From contig NC_083607.1 of assembly GCF_029168945.1 (NCBI RefSeq), positions 13,100,001 through 13,164,000 on the forward strand: 64,000 bases of DNA, written 5' to 3'. Origin of the DNA: Cannabis sativa. Taxonomy: Eukaryota > Streptophyta > Magnoliopsida > Rosales > Cannabaceae. The position numbers were made by a program, and so were the translations under genes. The notes beneath the pieces were generated by a model. That model ran no database searches and was not told the DNA's origin. It saw nothing but the letters and a program-made list of their open reading frames with translations. How positions within the stretch are numbered: position 1 is the first letter of the stretch; every line of letters begins with the position of its first letter. Below, piece by piece: positions 22,701-35,343 of this stretch.

Positions 22701-25700
22701 TTCCACCATTGTTTCATAATTTGCAAGTCAAATATGGTCGCCACCATTAGGGTGATCCATACCATATAAAACACTTACAAACTACTTATCTTTCGAGATT
22801 AAACGATGCGAAATTGCTAATGAACGTTCCTCCATTAGGGAGGATTACTCACTAAAACAAACGCGATGTAAAACCAACAATGGAGATCGAATATCTTAAT
22901 AATAAAGCTCATTAATTATTTAAAGAGAGTTGTATTTTCTTTGATTCTCATTATTTAATCTATTTATTTTAAATATATATTTATTTAATTAAAATTTCCA
23001 ATTTAGAATGAAAAATTCTAAATATAAATTTTAATTTAATATTTATAAATTTTACTTAGATGGATATGAAAATAACATGAATTATTTCCATCTTAGTAAT
23101 AATTTCCAATAAATATTTAGAAAAAATATTCAATTTAAGTTGTTACAAAATTGATTTAAATTAATTTACAACTTAATCTATTTTTCAAGATAAATTCAAA
23201 ATCATCTTGCATTATGAAATGCAATTTCGAAAATTGATTAATAAAATAAAGAAAAAATATATTTTGAAAATTATTTAAATTTAGTTGAAAAAATAAATTT
23301 CTACTAAAAATAATTTTCTTTTAATTAAGTGTCATGAAAAAGAAATATTTAAGTATTATGATGAAAATGAACTTAGATATTTAATTTTCAATTTAATTAA
23401 ATGTATTAAATTCAAGAAATAAATAATTAAGTGTAGAGAAGGCTTAATTATTAATCTCTAGTTTAATACAAGGAAAAAAAATATACTTAAAATAAATTGT
23501 ACCAAAAGTAATTATTTAAATAATTAATTTCACAATGTATAATATTTTCCTATTTAATATTAGAAATAATAAGTAGTCTAGAAATAACTATCTAGAAAAT
23601 ATCTTATTTGACTAAGTATCTTTTCCACAAAATTTGAAAAAATATCTACTTTAAGTTATATTAGAAAAAATCTAGAACTTAAATATTTTCAAATTTAAAT
23701 TTAATTAAATATCAAAAATTAAGTTGTAACCACTTAATTTGAAAATATTCCATTTTAAGTTAATATTCAAAAATATATCAACTTAAAAAAAATATCTAAA
23801 GAATCTTAATAACCAATTCCTAAAATTCTTCAACTTAATTTTGAAATTTTAAATCCAAAAGATATTCAGATTTAAGTTGATTAGTTATAGATAACTAAAT
23901 ATCAACTTAAATAGGAATATTTAATGAAAAATTTAAATTAAGCTTCAGAAAGAATCTAGATGGTTATAATTCTATATTTAATTAAATACAAGAAAATACA
24001 TATAGTTTAGCTTAGAATAAAATTCTTTAAACTATGATTTTCTGAAATTAATTTCAAAATAAATGAAATTAATTATGTTGCCAATCAATTTTATTAGGTT
24101 AAACTAGTTTAATTAACCTAGTACAGTTATTCAAATCAGGCAAATGGGCCTTCACAATTGGGGTGGTTCATGTGAGGGGGTACTGGGTTCAGTATGTCGT
24201 ACCCACTACTATGACTCCCAACTCTCACACAAGGCCCAAAAGAGAGGAATTTAACCTTAAAATGAACAACTGTTATTAATTGAATAGGCCCAAAAACTAA
24301 ATGGCCCTAAATAAAATCTATCAAGAACTATGATATTTTATTTAGCAACAACAACCTATATGCATCTATAATGAAACTAAACACATAGGCTCACACAGGC
24401 ACACAATTTGGATGGATCCTATCATGTTGCTAGGTCATACACAGATGAAAGAAGATTGTAAATATACATGTTACAAATTATTTACTTGACCAAGGGAGCC
24501 ATGAGTTAAAATCAGATTATTGGATCTGTCAACAAGTTAACCATGGCTATTTGCAATCAAGCAATAATAGGTTTTAAAAACTTACAAACAAGCTAAATAA
24601 CATACTCCTGCAACAAGGTTAGATGGATAGTTGGATGTAGGATTTATTTAATTTTAAATAAATAATTTCGAAAAATTAATTAAATAAAAAAAAAATTATT
24701 TTCGAAAATTAATATAATAAAATAAAATTTAAAAATTTTCGAAATTAATAAAATAATATTTAAAATTAAACCTACAATTTTGAAAAAATTAGGTTTCAAC
24801 CAACCTAAATATCATTTCAAAATTTGCTAACTACCTTTTAAAATTTAATGTTATTTTATAAATTAAATATTCAATAAAAATAAAAAAAAAGAGATAAATA
24901 AATATCTTTTTCAGATTTTATGATTTAATTTAAATAAATAAAATAACAAAATTTAAAAGTTAGCAAAATATCTTACATCTATTTAAAATATCATGATTAT
25001 AGTTATCTTATTTTAAATTTAAATAAGGTCAAATTATTTTAAAAAAATTTAATTTAAAAAATTTAATATCTCACCTTAAATTTAAAAATAAAATAAGATA
25101 TAATCAAATTTAAAAATAAGATAGATAATTAAGCAAAAAAAAAATAGATATTTACTATTTTCAAATTCAAATTACACTAATATCATGAATTAAATTTAAA
25201 AAATATTAATTAATTTAATTATGATAATTAGAATTGAATTAGGAATAGTAAATGTATAAATACAGAACTACACAAAAAAACGGAAGTTAAATCCATGAAA
25301 AAGCATGAAAAATCGAAGAAAAACGAAAAAAATGCGAGCTGTACGGACGGTATGTTGTGCATACTCGTCCGCGCGCGCATGGAGAGTGCATGGGCGTGGT
25401 TTCTCGGCGCAGGGGGAAATCTGCATGATTTCCGCGCGCGGAACCCTGTTGCTCAATCCCGAAATTTTTCCGAAACTTCAAAAAATCATAACTAATTCAA
25501 ATTAAATCGAAATTGAGTTCTGTAAAAAGGTAACTTGCTTAATTTTTTCCATACTATCCAACAAAAAAAATTCCAGAAACAAATATTCAATTATTTTTTA
25601 AGAAAATTCACAAACATCAATCAATCATCAAATAACACTCAATACAACATGATACCATCCAAAACATCAAACAATCGTTTTAAAGTCCAAATTTCTTGCA

Positions 25701-25732
25701 AGAAAATCAATTACTATGGCTCTGAGGCTAGT
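19748..25732 (-). pseudogene. Copia B interior: decayed pol and gag plus leader
   Basis: 19748 to about 22100 corresponds base by base, with many indels, to the RT, integrase and GAG-pre-integrase parts of A. An example is CACTTCGCCAAAATCACTAT against the A RT at about 7493. It also corresponds to 30181-32500 in C, with shared changes. No frame survives. From about 22540 to 25732 the sequence is close to the leader of A, including two TAGGCGAGAGTC motifs, a GC-rich island at about 25340-25455 and a PBS-like site. An extra, older copy of the motif module lies at about 22148-22390. Confidence 0.7.
25340..25455. other. GC-rich island with hairpin in copia B leader
   Basis: CGGACG and CGTCCG pair across about 16 bases and are followed by GCGCGCGC, as in element A at 13070-13210. 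Beyond the hairpin the two islands differ by substitutions and length, yet both stay GC-rich in an AT-rich setting. Confidence 0.55.
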
Positions 25733-27622
25733 TGTTGGAAATTATTTTACTAGGATCTTAGATCTACTCACAAGTATGTTGATTAACATCCTAAATATGA
25801 ACTTTCTAAAACGATGAAATAAACACATATAAAGTTTAGGAAACCTTACATAGGATGCAGCGGAATTAAATGACTCCTTCCGTTCAAATCTCTAACCCTT
25901 GTATCCTTTCTGTCGCAGAGTATTATCAAGATCTAAACCTGGATCTCTTTCTCTGACTCTTTAGTGCTGAAACTCCTTCTTGTTGAAAGTCTTTCTTCAC
26001 GATCTTCCTCACTATGATTGAGGTATCAATTGCTGTGTGTGGGCACTACTCTAACACTAAGTAATTTTGAAATCTTAAGGAAGAAGAGAGAGAGGGAGTG
26101 GTCTGCCAAGGTAGAGAGAGAGAGGCTCAAATTTTTCTGAATGAAAAGTGTGAAATTTTAGTGTAAATTTCCTGAAGCCTTCACTATCTATTTATAGCAT
26201 TCCACTAGGGTTAGGTTTGAATTATTTGGCATTAAAATAATGAAAATATCAGAGGTAAAACCCTACAAAATTGGCCGGCCATGCAATGTGGATTTGGGCC
26301 TCACTTTTTGCAATTTTGCAGTTTTATCTTTTCTGCATCTGATTTTCTCAAAAACGCCAATTTTCTAATTCAACCATTTAAATGCCAATTCTAACTATTT
26401 AATAACTATAAATAATTATTAAATAATATTGTCATTTATCATATTTATTAATTGAACCATACAAAGTATCATAATTAACAAATATGCCCCTAAAACTCTT
26501 TCTTTACAATTTTGCCCTTAGTGAAAAATTCACAAATAGACATAGTCTAATTTGAGAATTATAATTGATTAATCAAAACCAATTATATGAGTCTTACAAG
26601 CAATATTATCTCAACTAGTGTGGGGACCATGGGTCTATATAACCGAGCTTCCAATAAGCAGATCAAGAATTTATAACCTAAATTCACTGACTTATTAATT
26701 CTTCGTTGAATCCACGCATAGAACTTAGAATTGCACTCTCAGTATATAGAATACTCTATATGTTCCACTATATAGACACGTCATTAGTTATCCATTGTTA
26801 TAACCCTAATTTGATCAATGATCCTCTATATGAATGATCTACACTGTAAAGGGATTAGATTACCGTTACACCCTACAATGTATTTTTGATCCTTAAAACA
26901 CTTAACCCCGTATAAATGATATTTCAGCTTATGTGAAATGAGATCTCCACCATTTATTTTCGTTTGGTCAAGCTCGAAGGAGATCATCCTTTACTTACTA
27001 TTTGCCAGATAGAAGCTATAGATTCCATGTTTATGTTAGAGCTCCCACTCAATTGCACTACCGTGTTCCCAAAATGTACGTATCACCCTGACCCAAAAGT
27101 AGGCTTAACTAACAAATCAAAGAACACGAATAGCCTCTTGAGATTGAGCCTAATCATAACATGATTAAGATCATTTGATCTAGGATCAACTAGGCAATAT
27201 TGACTTGAATAGATATTACGGTAAGTTTAATAAATCTAAGTCAAAGTTCAATATCGGTCCCTTCTGATGCATACTCCATGCATCCAACCTGAGCTTTACT
27301 TTAACCAATGCTCTGGAAAGAACATAGCATTTCTCCAAATGCAAGTAAACTCTATTGTAGATTATCATATTAGTAAAACCCTATGTCTGATAAATCTAGG
27401 AAACTTTATTCACATAGTCATGTTTACTTTCCAATATGTTGACAACACAATAAACAGGATCGAGTATGTGAAAAGGGTTTCAGATGAATTCATACATTAT
27501 GTACATATAATCATGAAATAAATCATGTGAACCATGCAACATTAAATGTTATTTCTGATCTATATTAATAAGTAAATCTGATTATATTGAAATGAGTTTT
27601 ATTTAGGGCATAAAACCCAACA
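25733..27622 (-). repeat. 5' LTR (element sense) of copia B
   Basis: TGTTGGAAATTATTTT to CATAAAACCCAACA, 1890 bp. It is the partner of 17858-19747. Confidence 0.9.
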
Positions 27623-27627
27623 GTTGT

Positions 27628-28184
27628 CACATCAATATGGCTAGAGTATGACTAGCATATTGAGTATAGGCTGACATTATGGTCGATATTATTGTCGTAT
27701 GAATGTTCTAGACTTTGTACGGTGTGGGACACGGGGATAGGGTTATGATCGGGTGTATGGGCACCAGGTTATAACTCGGGATATTAGTATGTTTTATGTT
27801 ATGCTTTTCTTACTGAGTCTGTCGACTCACAATGTTATTTCCATGTGTAGGTAAGGGCAAGGCTAAAGCTGATGAACCGTGAGAGCGAGCAAGTGAAGAT
27901 TGTACATGTCGGGTTGGTTAGGCCTGGAGCGTACGATCTTTGGGACACCACGGCCTTTGGATGTATAGTCGCTAGGCGACAAAACTTTTGTATATGTATA
28001 GTAAACTTTTATAAATATATTTTGTAACGGGATCCCAAAATTTTATAAATGTAATACTTTAAGTTTTTAATTAATTAAGCAAATTTTAATTAATCACGTT
28101 TTTTATTAATCTCATTGGTTAGCAACGAGCTGCACAGTACGTTAAAAATCACGCTAACACGCCTATATTAGTTAGGGTATTACA
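27628..28184 (+). repeat. 3' LTR of T2, second part
   Basis: It continues the LTR interrupted at 17857: CACATCAATATGGCTAGAG matches 5034 onward of the 5' LTR. It contains TGAGTCTGTCGACTCA at 27814-27829 and ends in TTAGGGTATTACA, the same type of end as the T1 LTRs (GGGCGTTACA). Confidence 0.85.
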
Positions 28185-28282
28185 AATGGCATCCGTCTTA
28201 GACTCTTCGTATGGCTCCCAACTGTCTCCCTCTAAGCTCAGTTGATTTGGTCTTCTCGGGCAACCTGGAGGGATGACAAGGC

Positions 28283-30180
28283 TGTTGGGAATATTTTACC
28301 AGGATCTAGATTTACTAACAAGTATGTTGATTAACATCCTAAATATGAATTCTCTAAAATAATGAAAATAAACACATAAGGGTTTAAGAAAACCTCACAT
28401 TGGTTGCAGCGGAATAATATAACTCCTTCCGTTCAAGATCTCTAGCCCTTGATTCCTTTCTGTAGCAGAGCATTATCAAGATCTGAACCTGGATCTCTTT
28501 CTCTTCTTTGGGTTCGGTTACCACCGTCTTACTCACTATGATTGAGTACTTGACTTGCTATGTGTGGGCATGTCACTCACTCACTAGAGGCCGAAATAGG
28601 AAGAACAATTAAGGAGGTGAGAAAACACTAAGGAAGGAACTCTCTCATCTAGGTTGGTTGAATAGTCAAGTTTGACATTAATTTGACAAAGTGTCAAGTG
28701 ATGAGATGAGATCATCATGTTCCTTTTATAGTGTTTCAACTAGGGCTTAGGGTTGAATTATATGGATTTAAAAAGGATAAAATATTGGGGGAAAATAATA
28801 TATGGTCGTACACTTAAAGTGGACCAATTTCTAGTTAGATTTTTGCCACTTTATTTCAACTACTTATTCTTCTTTTCAATAATACCATATTTGCTAATTC
28901 AATCCTATAAATGCCAAAACTATTTATTTAATAATTATAATTAATTACTAAATAAAATTATCATTTATGTAATTTATTAATTAGACCATACAAAGTCTCT
29001 GAATTAACAAATTGACCCCAAAACCTCTTTTCTTCACAATTAAGCCCTTGCTTAGTAAAAATTCATAAATAAGATATAGTCTCATTTTAGAATTATAATT
29101 GATTAATTAAAATCAATTAACTGAGTGTGCAAGCAGTATTATCTCAACTAGTGATAGGACCATGGGCCTATATAAGCGAGCTTTCAATAAGTAGATCTAG
29201 AATTCACCAAGTAAATTCTAAACTTATTAATTCCGCCGTGTGCCACTATAGATTTGGAATTGAATACACTCTCAATTATATAGAACGCTCTATATATACC
29301 ATGATATAGATACGTTATGATTATCCATTGTTACAATCATAATAGTTAAGGATCCTCTATAGATGATCTACACTGAATAAGGACAAATTTACCATTCTAC
29401 CCTTCAATACATTTTATCTTTAAAACACTTAGCTACCTATAAATGATATTTCACGAAACTAATATAATTACTGAAATGAGATCGATCTCAATCATTTATC
29501 TCTATTCAGCCAAGCTCGAAGGAAATCATCGTTTCACTTCTAAATACCTATAGAAGCTATAGATTCCATATCTATGATCAGCGCTCCCACTCAATTGAAC
29601 TACCATGATTTCAAGATGTAAGTATCCACCAGAACCAAAAGTTAGCTTCCACGAACAACTCAAAGAACATAAATAATACAACTAAGCTGAACCTAACAAT
29701 ATCAGGATTAAGATCCATATACCTAAGATCAACCATTGATTTGACGTAGAAAGATATAACGGTAAGTTTATGATATCTTATCCAAGATTAATATCAGTCC
29801 CTTCCAATGTATACTTCATACATCCGATACTAGTAAACTTTGCTAATGCCCTGGAAAGGACATAACACTTATCAAAAGTGTAAGTATACCTTATCGCTGA
29901 TCATCATGCCAGTTTAAATCCAGTGAACTGACAAATCATGGGAATTAAACTTTTGAACATATAATCATGATTATATTCCACTGTGCTGACGACACTATAA
30001 TCATGAACAAACATACACACATATTTATATATGTTATGGACTCAATAGAATTTATACATTGAATATAATCATGAAATAAATCATGTGAACCACGCAACAT
30101 AGAATGCGATTTCTGATCTTTATAAAATAGTAAATCTGATTATATTGGAATGTGTTTTGTTTAGGGCACAAAACCTAACA
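28283..30180 (-). repeat. 3' LTR (element sense) of copia C
   Basis: TGTTGGGAATATTTTACC to GGGCACAAAACCTAACA, about 1.9 kb. It is more diverged from the A and B LTRs than these are from each other and ends in TAACA instead of CAACA. Confidence 0.8.
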
Positions 30181-33100
30181 AACTCCCACTTGCACTAATA
30201 TAAAACAAAAAGTGCATTTCAAATTATCTCAACACTCTTATATCCAGATCAAGTGTAGTATGTAGTATTCTCTCCGTAATAGGATCTGACAAGTTGTATA
30301 CAATACAACCTTTCTCCATCATTACATTTCCTTAATCACACAATCCTTGATATTGTGAAATTCCTCTCTATATGTCTACTCCTCTAGGGATATTGGATTC
30401 TTTACTTTTTGGTAACTACATTTGTGTTAGTCAGGAAGTAACACTAGTAGTACATAAATTATTGGTACTATGCCAAAAATGTATAGAGCTTTCCATAGAC
30501 TGAATAAGTATCTTTCCTGCAACTTAACATTTAGTCTCTCTGGTAGAGTTAGAGACTCCAAATAGCTTTTTACACTTCTCCAAAATCACTACTTCACCCC
30601 CAGAGTAATCACCATCTCATCAGTAGACTTTCTAGCACTAAGGCAAGTCTAGAAACCTAATTTGGTGTGGTCTAAGAGTATTAAAATACCACCCATATCG
30701 ACTAACATATTGTTCCTCTTCTTGATCTTATGATTTACTTGATTTTCTTCCAATGTTCCTTTCCTGGATTAATCTGATACCTACTCATTACTCCCACTCA
30801 ACAGCAAGTGTCTGGTCTAATGCATACGAAAACATATCTGAGACCTCTCACTATTGATTCTAAGGAATTCTTTCTTTGATCTTTATCTTTTCTGGAATAG
30901 TTGAAACTTTTCCTTAGATAAGTAAAATCTATGTCTAGAAGTCGAGAAGCTTCTATAGATTGCCATTAGAAAAATGCTCCAACATCTTACTAAAGTATGT
31001 TGCTAGCACTAGAGTAATTAATTAACCAGGTATACCACAAGTCGTAGGTTTAGATAAACTCAAACCTATAATACTAGGAACATGAAGTTTTGTTAAGTCC
31101 ATTGAATAGACTTACTAACTAAATTTCCTTTCTTGTCCTTGTAATAGAAAACTTTTGGTTACTCCATGTGAATGGTTTAAACCATAGTTCTCTTGGCTTT
31201 ACTTCTTAGTTCCTTATTTTGACTATCCATTACTTGTTTAAACTAACAATGGATTTTCATCACAAGTGTTTACCAAGTCATAACAGGGCGAGTTCCTTAA
31301 AACCCTCCCACTACGACAAGGAACCGTGACTTTCTACCTAAGAACATAAGTGGTATTGTCCTCTTCAATTGTGTCAAGACAACAGAGGCAATGGGACCAT
31401 CTTATTTAGAATAAGATGATAGAACACTTATGGAATCAAGAAAATAACTCCTCTACTTTGCTACTTTGTTTTTAGACTAAGTCATATTCTTAGAAAAGTA
31501 GTATTTGTTGAAACAAACACTTTCTTATCTTAATGACTATAGGATGGTCCACCGCTAATCACTTAGAATAGCTATCAAAACCTTAGTTAATAGTTCTAGC
31601 TTTTCTTAAGGTCACGATTAGGACATCCATGAATCTAGTAATGGTTTACACTAAGTACACAACCATTCCATCATTCTAAAATTTTCCTATCACTAGGGTA
31701 TTTCCCTAGAAGGACTTAGGCAATAGCTAGTAACTAATCATAAACCTTTTACTTTCATCATTGTGCAAATCGAATTTCTGGGGAGGCAAGTTTGAATACA
31801 ATTTAAAGTTCAACTTAATGATCTTTGAACTGTATATCCACCAAATATTTCTCTACCCCTATCAGTTCACAAGATCTTTAACCACTTACCTTAATGTTTT
31901 CTAACATTGCTAGAAATTCATGAAATTTTTTTAAACATTTCAAATTTCTTTGCATAAGGTAAAATCTAGAGTGATCGTGTTAAGAAATATAACAAAAACT
32001 CATATCCACCCTTGAATTTACATCCATATGTTCGAATATAGATGATCTTACTTTCAAGTGGATGTAGGCAGATTGACTCTTTGCAGAGAATGATCTTGTC
32101 AAAACCACTATGAACAAGATATGAAATAACATAGATGTATAAGAATGTGGTTGTGGTCTTTTGATGACTTAGGTCTAGTTACAAGAAAGAGTTCTTAGAA
32201 TAGTCCAAGTGGATCCTGGTCACAGAATACTAAACTCATATTCCATACATTAACATACAGTTTGAAACCATTGACAGAAAATGGATATTAATAACTTGTG
32301 GAAGTCATACTGTATTGTCCAGTGTATTCTAGGAAACTGAAATTTAAAATTTCTATTTGGAATCTATAACTTAAAGTCAAAGACTTAAATTTATACCAAA
32401 TATACAATGAGTGATTATTCTTTCTCGGACCACCACTACTAATTTAACTCTAAGTCTAATTTACCTAAAGTAAGCATATTATAAGTAGGAGATTCTAAGA
32501 TTGAGGATTTATATCATTTCAAGATAGAATGTCGGGAATATAGTAATATGCGCCATTCAATTTTATAAAAGAAATTAGAGTGACATCATAAGCATATAAT
32601 TTATAAACCATTCATCCAATGATATATTATGTAAGCAAATTCAAAATGAATAAGCTAAGAGGAAAAAATAGGATAATTTCGATTAAAATAAGAATCCAAT
32701 AATGTCCCAGTAGGCGAGAGTCAAAGTTATTCTTATTTTACACGAAATTTACAACTACAATTAATAACAGAAAATAACATGGTTCAATATAAATTCATAC
32801 ACAATTCAGAAATTATTAAGCATTTCGCAAACAACAAAGACATGTGAAAATACAAAAGAAACACATCTTAAATAATTTCCAAGGTTCCCAACAAATTGAT
32901 ACAGTGTCCCGGTAGGCGAGAGTCAAAGTAATCATTCATTGAATAGAGTTGTCAGCTCATCTAAAATGGACACCATTCTAGGAACCTTTTATTCGATTAA
33001 AATAAGAATCCAACATTGTCCCGGTAGGCGAGAGTCAAGGTTATTCTTATTTTATGAGCTTCCACCATTGTTTCATACTTCGTAAATTTATCTCTAAGTA

Positions 33101-35223
33101 GTCACCGTAGGGGAGAGTCTAATAGAGACGAAAACTTACAAAATACTTATCATAAGAGATCGTTACGGTGTTAAATGCTTCAACGAATAACCATCTATTA
33201 GGGGGACGAAGTCTAGTGTCTCGAGGATATATTGAAAACAAATTAACCATGTAGGACCAACAATGGAGATCGAATATCCTTATAACAAAGCTCATTATTT
33301 TTAAAGATTTGTATTTTTATTCGATACTTATTTTAATATATATTTATTTAATTAAAATTACTAATTTAGATACTCTAAATATAAATTTTAATTTAATATT
33401 TATAAAATTATACCCTAGGTGATCTAAAAAATAAAAAAAATATATATATTTTTCATCCTTAGTATTTTCCAATAAATATTCTGAAAATTACTTAATTTAA
33501 GTTAGTCTAAAATTAATTAAATTAATTTTCAACTCAAATTTAATTTTCTATAAATATATATATATATATATATATGACAGAATTCGAAATCCAATGTTCA
33601 TCAAAAATAAAATAAAATAAAACTGGAAAAATTATTCTAATTTATGTTGGTCCAAAATTAAATAAAATTAACTTTTAACATAAATATAATTTTCCTATTT
33701 AATTAAATCTCTTAAGAAAAATATCAAATATTTAAGTGTTCAGAACATAATCAACTTAAATATTAATTTTCTTATTTAATTAAATGGCTAATTAGGAATT
33801 TCACCCCCTGAACTTTGACATGTACCAAATCATGCCCCCTGAACTTTTAAGGTCGTTAAAAATGCCTCCTGAACTATTGAGATTGTTGGATTTAAAGACT
33901 TTTGTCTAATTTTAGTGAAAAAGTCCAACATGGATGAAAGTTTATGGGGTATAATTTAGTACATTTTAAAGTTCGAGGGGCATGATTTGATCTATATCAA
34001 AGTCCGGGGAGCATTGTTTAGTACATAAACAATCACTGAAATAGTAAAATTGAATGAAATTAGACAAAAGTCTTTTAATCCAACAATCTCAATAGTTCAG
34101 TGGGTATTTTTAATGACCTTAAAAGTTCAGGGGGCATGATTTGGTACATGTCAAAGTTCAGGGGACAAAAATCATAATTAGCCTAATTAAATATATCTAG
34201 AAAAATACAAAAAAGTCTACCTAGAAAATATCTATCTTGATAATTCATAAACTAATTACTAATTTTCTAATTAAAACAATATATTTTAGTCTATCTATTT
34301 TAAATGAATCATCAATGAAAATTACTTGATTTAAGTTGATCTAAAATTAATTAATAAATTAATTATTAACTTTAATCTAATTTTTAAAATTTAACAATTT
34401 CAAAATATCTACATTTAAATAAATAAATGCAATTCGAAATTATGTGGGAAATGATTCTTAAAATAAAACAAAATATATTATAAAAATTATTCTAATTTAA
34501 GTTGATCTAAAATTGAAAAATTTCCAGCTTAAATATAATTTTCTAATTTAATTAAATTCATTAAAATAAAAATAATTAAGTATCTAGAATGAATTCAACT
34601 TAATTATTAATTCTAATTTAGTATTTAAGAAAAATAATCTAATTTAAGTTGGTCTAAAATTAATTAAAAAAATTAATTTTCAACTTAAATATATTTCTAA
34701 TTAATTAAATTTCATGAAATAGAAATAAATAATTAAGTATCTTGAATAAAATCAACTTAATTATTAATTCTATTTAAGTTCTAAGAAAAATATCCTAATT
34801 TAAGTTGGTCTAAAATTAATTAACAAATTAATATTCAACTTAAATATATTTTTCTACTTAATTAAATATATTAGAAAATATAAATTAGTTACTAGAAATT
34901 TTTATCTAGAATATTTCATTAAATAATTCAATGAAAAATTAATTTCATTTATTTTAAAATTAATTATGTTGCTCATTCAATTTTAATTAGGTTAAACTAG
35001 TATAATTAGCCTAATACAATTATTTAAATAAGGTAATGGGTCTTCACAGTTGGGATTGTTTGTGTGAGGGAAGGCTGGGTTCAGTATGTTGTACCCACTA
35101 CTAATGGCCCCTAACTATCACACAAGACCCAATAGAGAGGAATTTAACCTTTCATTAAATAATTGTTATTCATTGAATAAGCCCAATACTAATTAGGCAT
35201 AAATAAAACTATCATAGGTGATA
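30181..35223 (-). pseudogene. Copia C interior: decayed pol and gag plus part of leader
   Basis: It follows B from AACTCCCACTTGCACTAATA onward through the RT, integrase and gag-equivalent regions without any surviving frame. Three TAGGCGAGAGTC motifs lie at about 32708, 32911 and 33023. Beyond 33300 it is AT-rich leader with a (TA)n run at about 33555. The leader ends at about 35223, where the MULE-like element and its TTTTATTTT duplication begin. Confidence 0.65.
33786..34183. mobile_element. MITE-1, Mutator-type, 398 bp, TIRs of about 125 bp
   Basis: The first and last 125 or so bases are inverted repeats (GGCTAATTA at the ends; CCCCCTGAACTTTGACATGT just inside the left end against ACATGTCAAAGTTCAGGGG at the right). 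A perfect 9-bp target duplication TAATTAAAT flanks it (33777-33785 and 34184-34192), as expected for Mutator-type elements. There is no coding capacity. A diverged relative is split around 49803-52886. Confidence 0.85.
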
Positions 35224-35343
35224 TTTTATTTTGGGAAATTATAGTAAATGGCCCCAAATCATAGGACTATGTTAGTTTATGTCCTCATTTTAAAAAAAAT
35301 ATAGCAAATGACCCTAAATCATAACACTATGTTAGTAAATGTC

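Larger units (their letters stand above)
17858..27622 (-). mobile_element. Copia element B: complete LTRs, decayed interior, minus strand
   Basis: The element has two full-length LTRs of 1890 bp (17858-19747 and 25733-27622), a polypurine tract next to the left LTR (AACTCCCACTTGC on the plus strand) and a PBS-like site at about 25719-25730. A perfect 5-bp target duplication GTTGT (17853-17857 and 27623-27627) lies inside the T2 LTR. The interior of 5985 bp has no frame of useful length. Its integrase/RT region is recognisable only by base-level similarity to A, and it matches C with the same losses. It therefore transposed as a non-autonomous element. Confidence 0.85.
3653..28189 (+). mobile_element. 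T2: old Tekay-type Ty3/gypsy element, split by two copia insertions
   Basis: The left LTR starts with TGTAAAGACC at 3658 and the right LTR ends with TTACA at 28184. The flanking 5-mers are ATTGG (3653-3657) and AATGG (28185-28189), a target duplication with one mismatch. Between them are the truncated 5' LTR (3658-5354), copia element A, a pol remnant (15334-16440), the first part of the 3' LTR, copia element B, and the rest of the 3' LTR. PBS, gag, protease and reverse transcriptase are gone; the junction at about 5354 fuses T2 LTR directly to copia LTR. The relation to T1 (40348-49458) is shown by parallel LTR motifs and closely similar pol. Confidence 0.8.

Noticed and set aside
28185..28282. 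GC-richer 98-bp segment between T2 and copia C as part of a gene
   Set aside because: One frame looks protein-like but it is too short and has no continuation on the other side of T2 (3600-3652).
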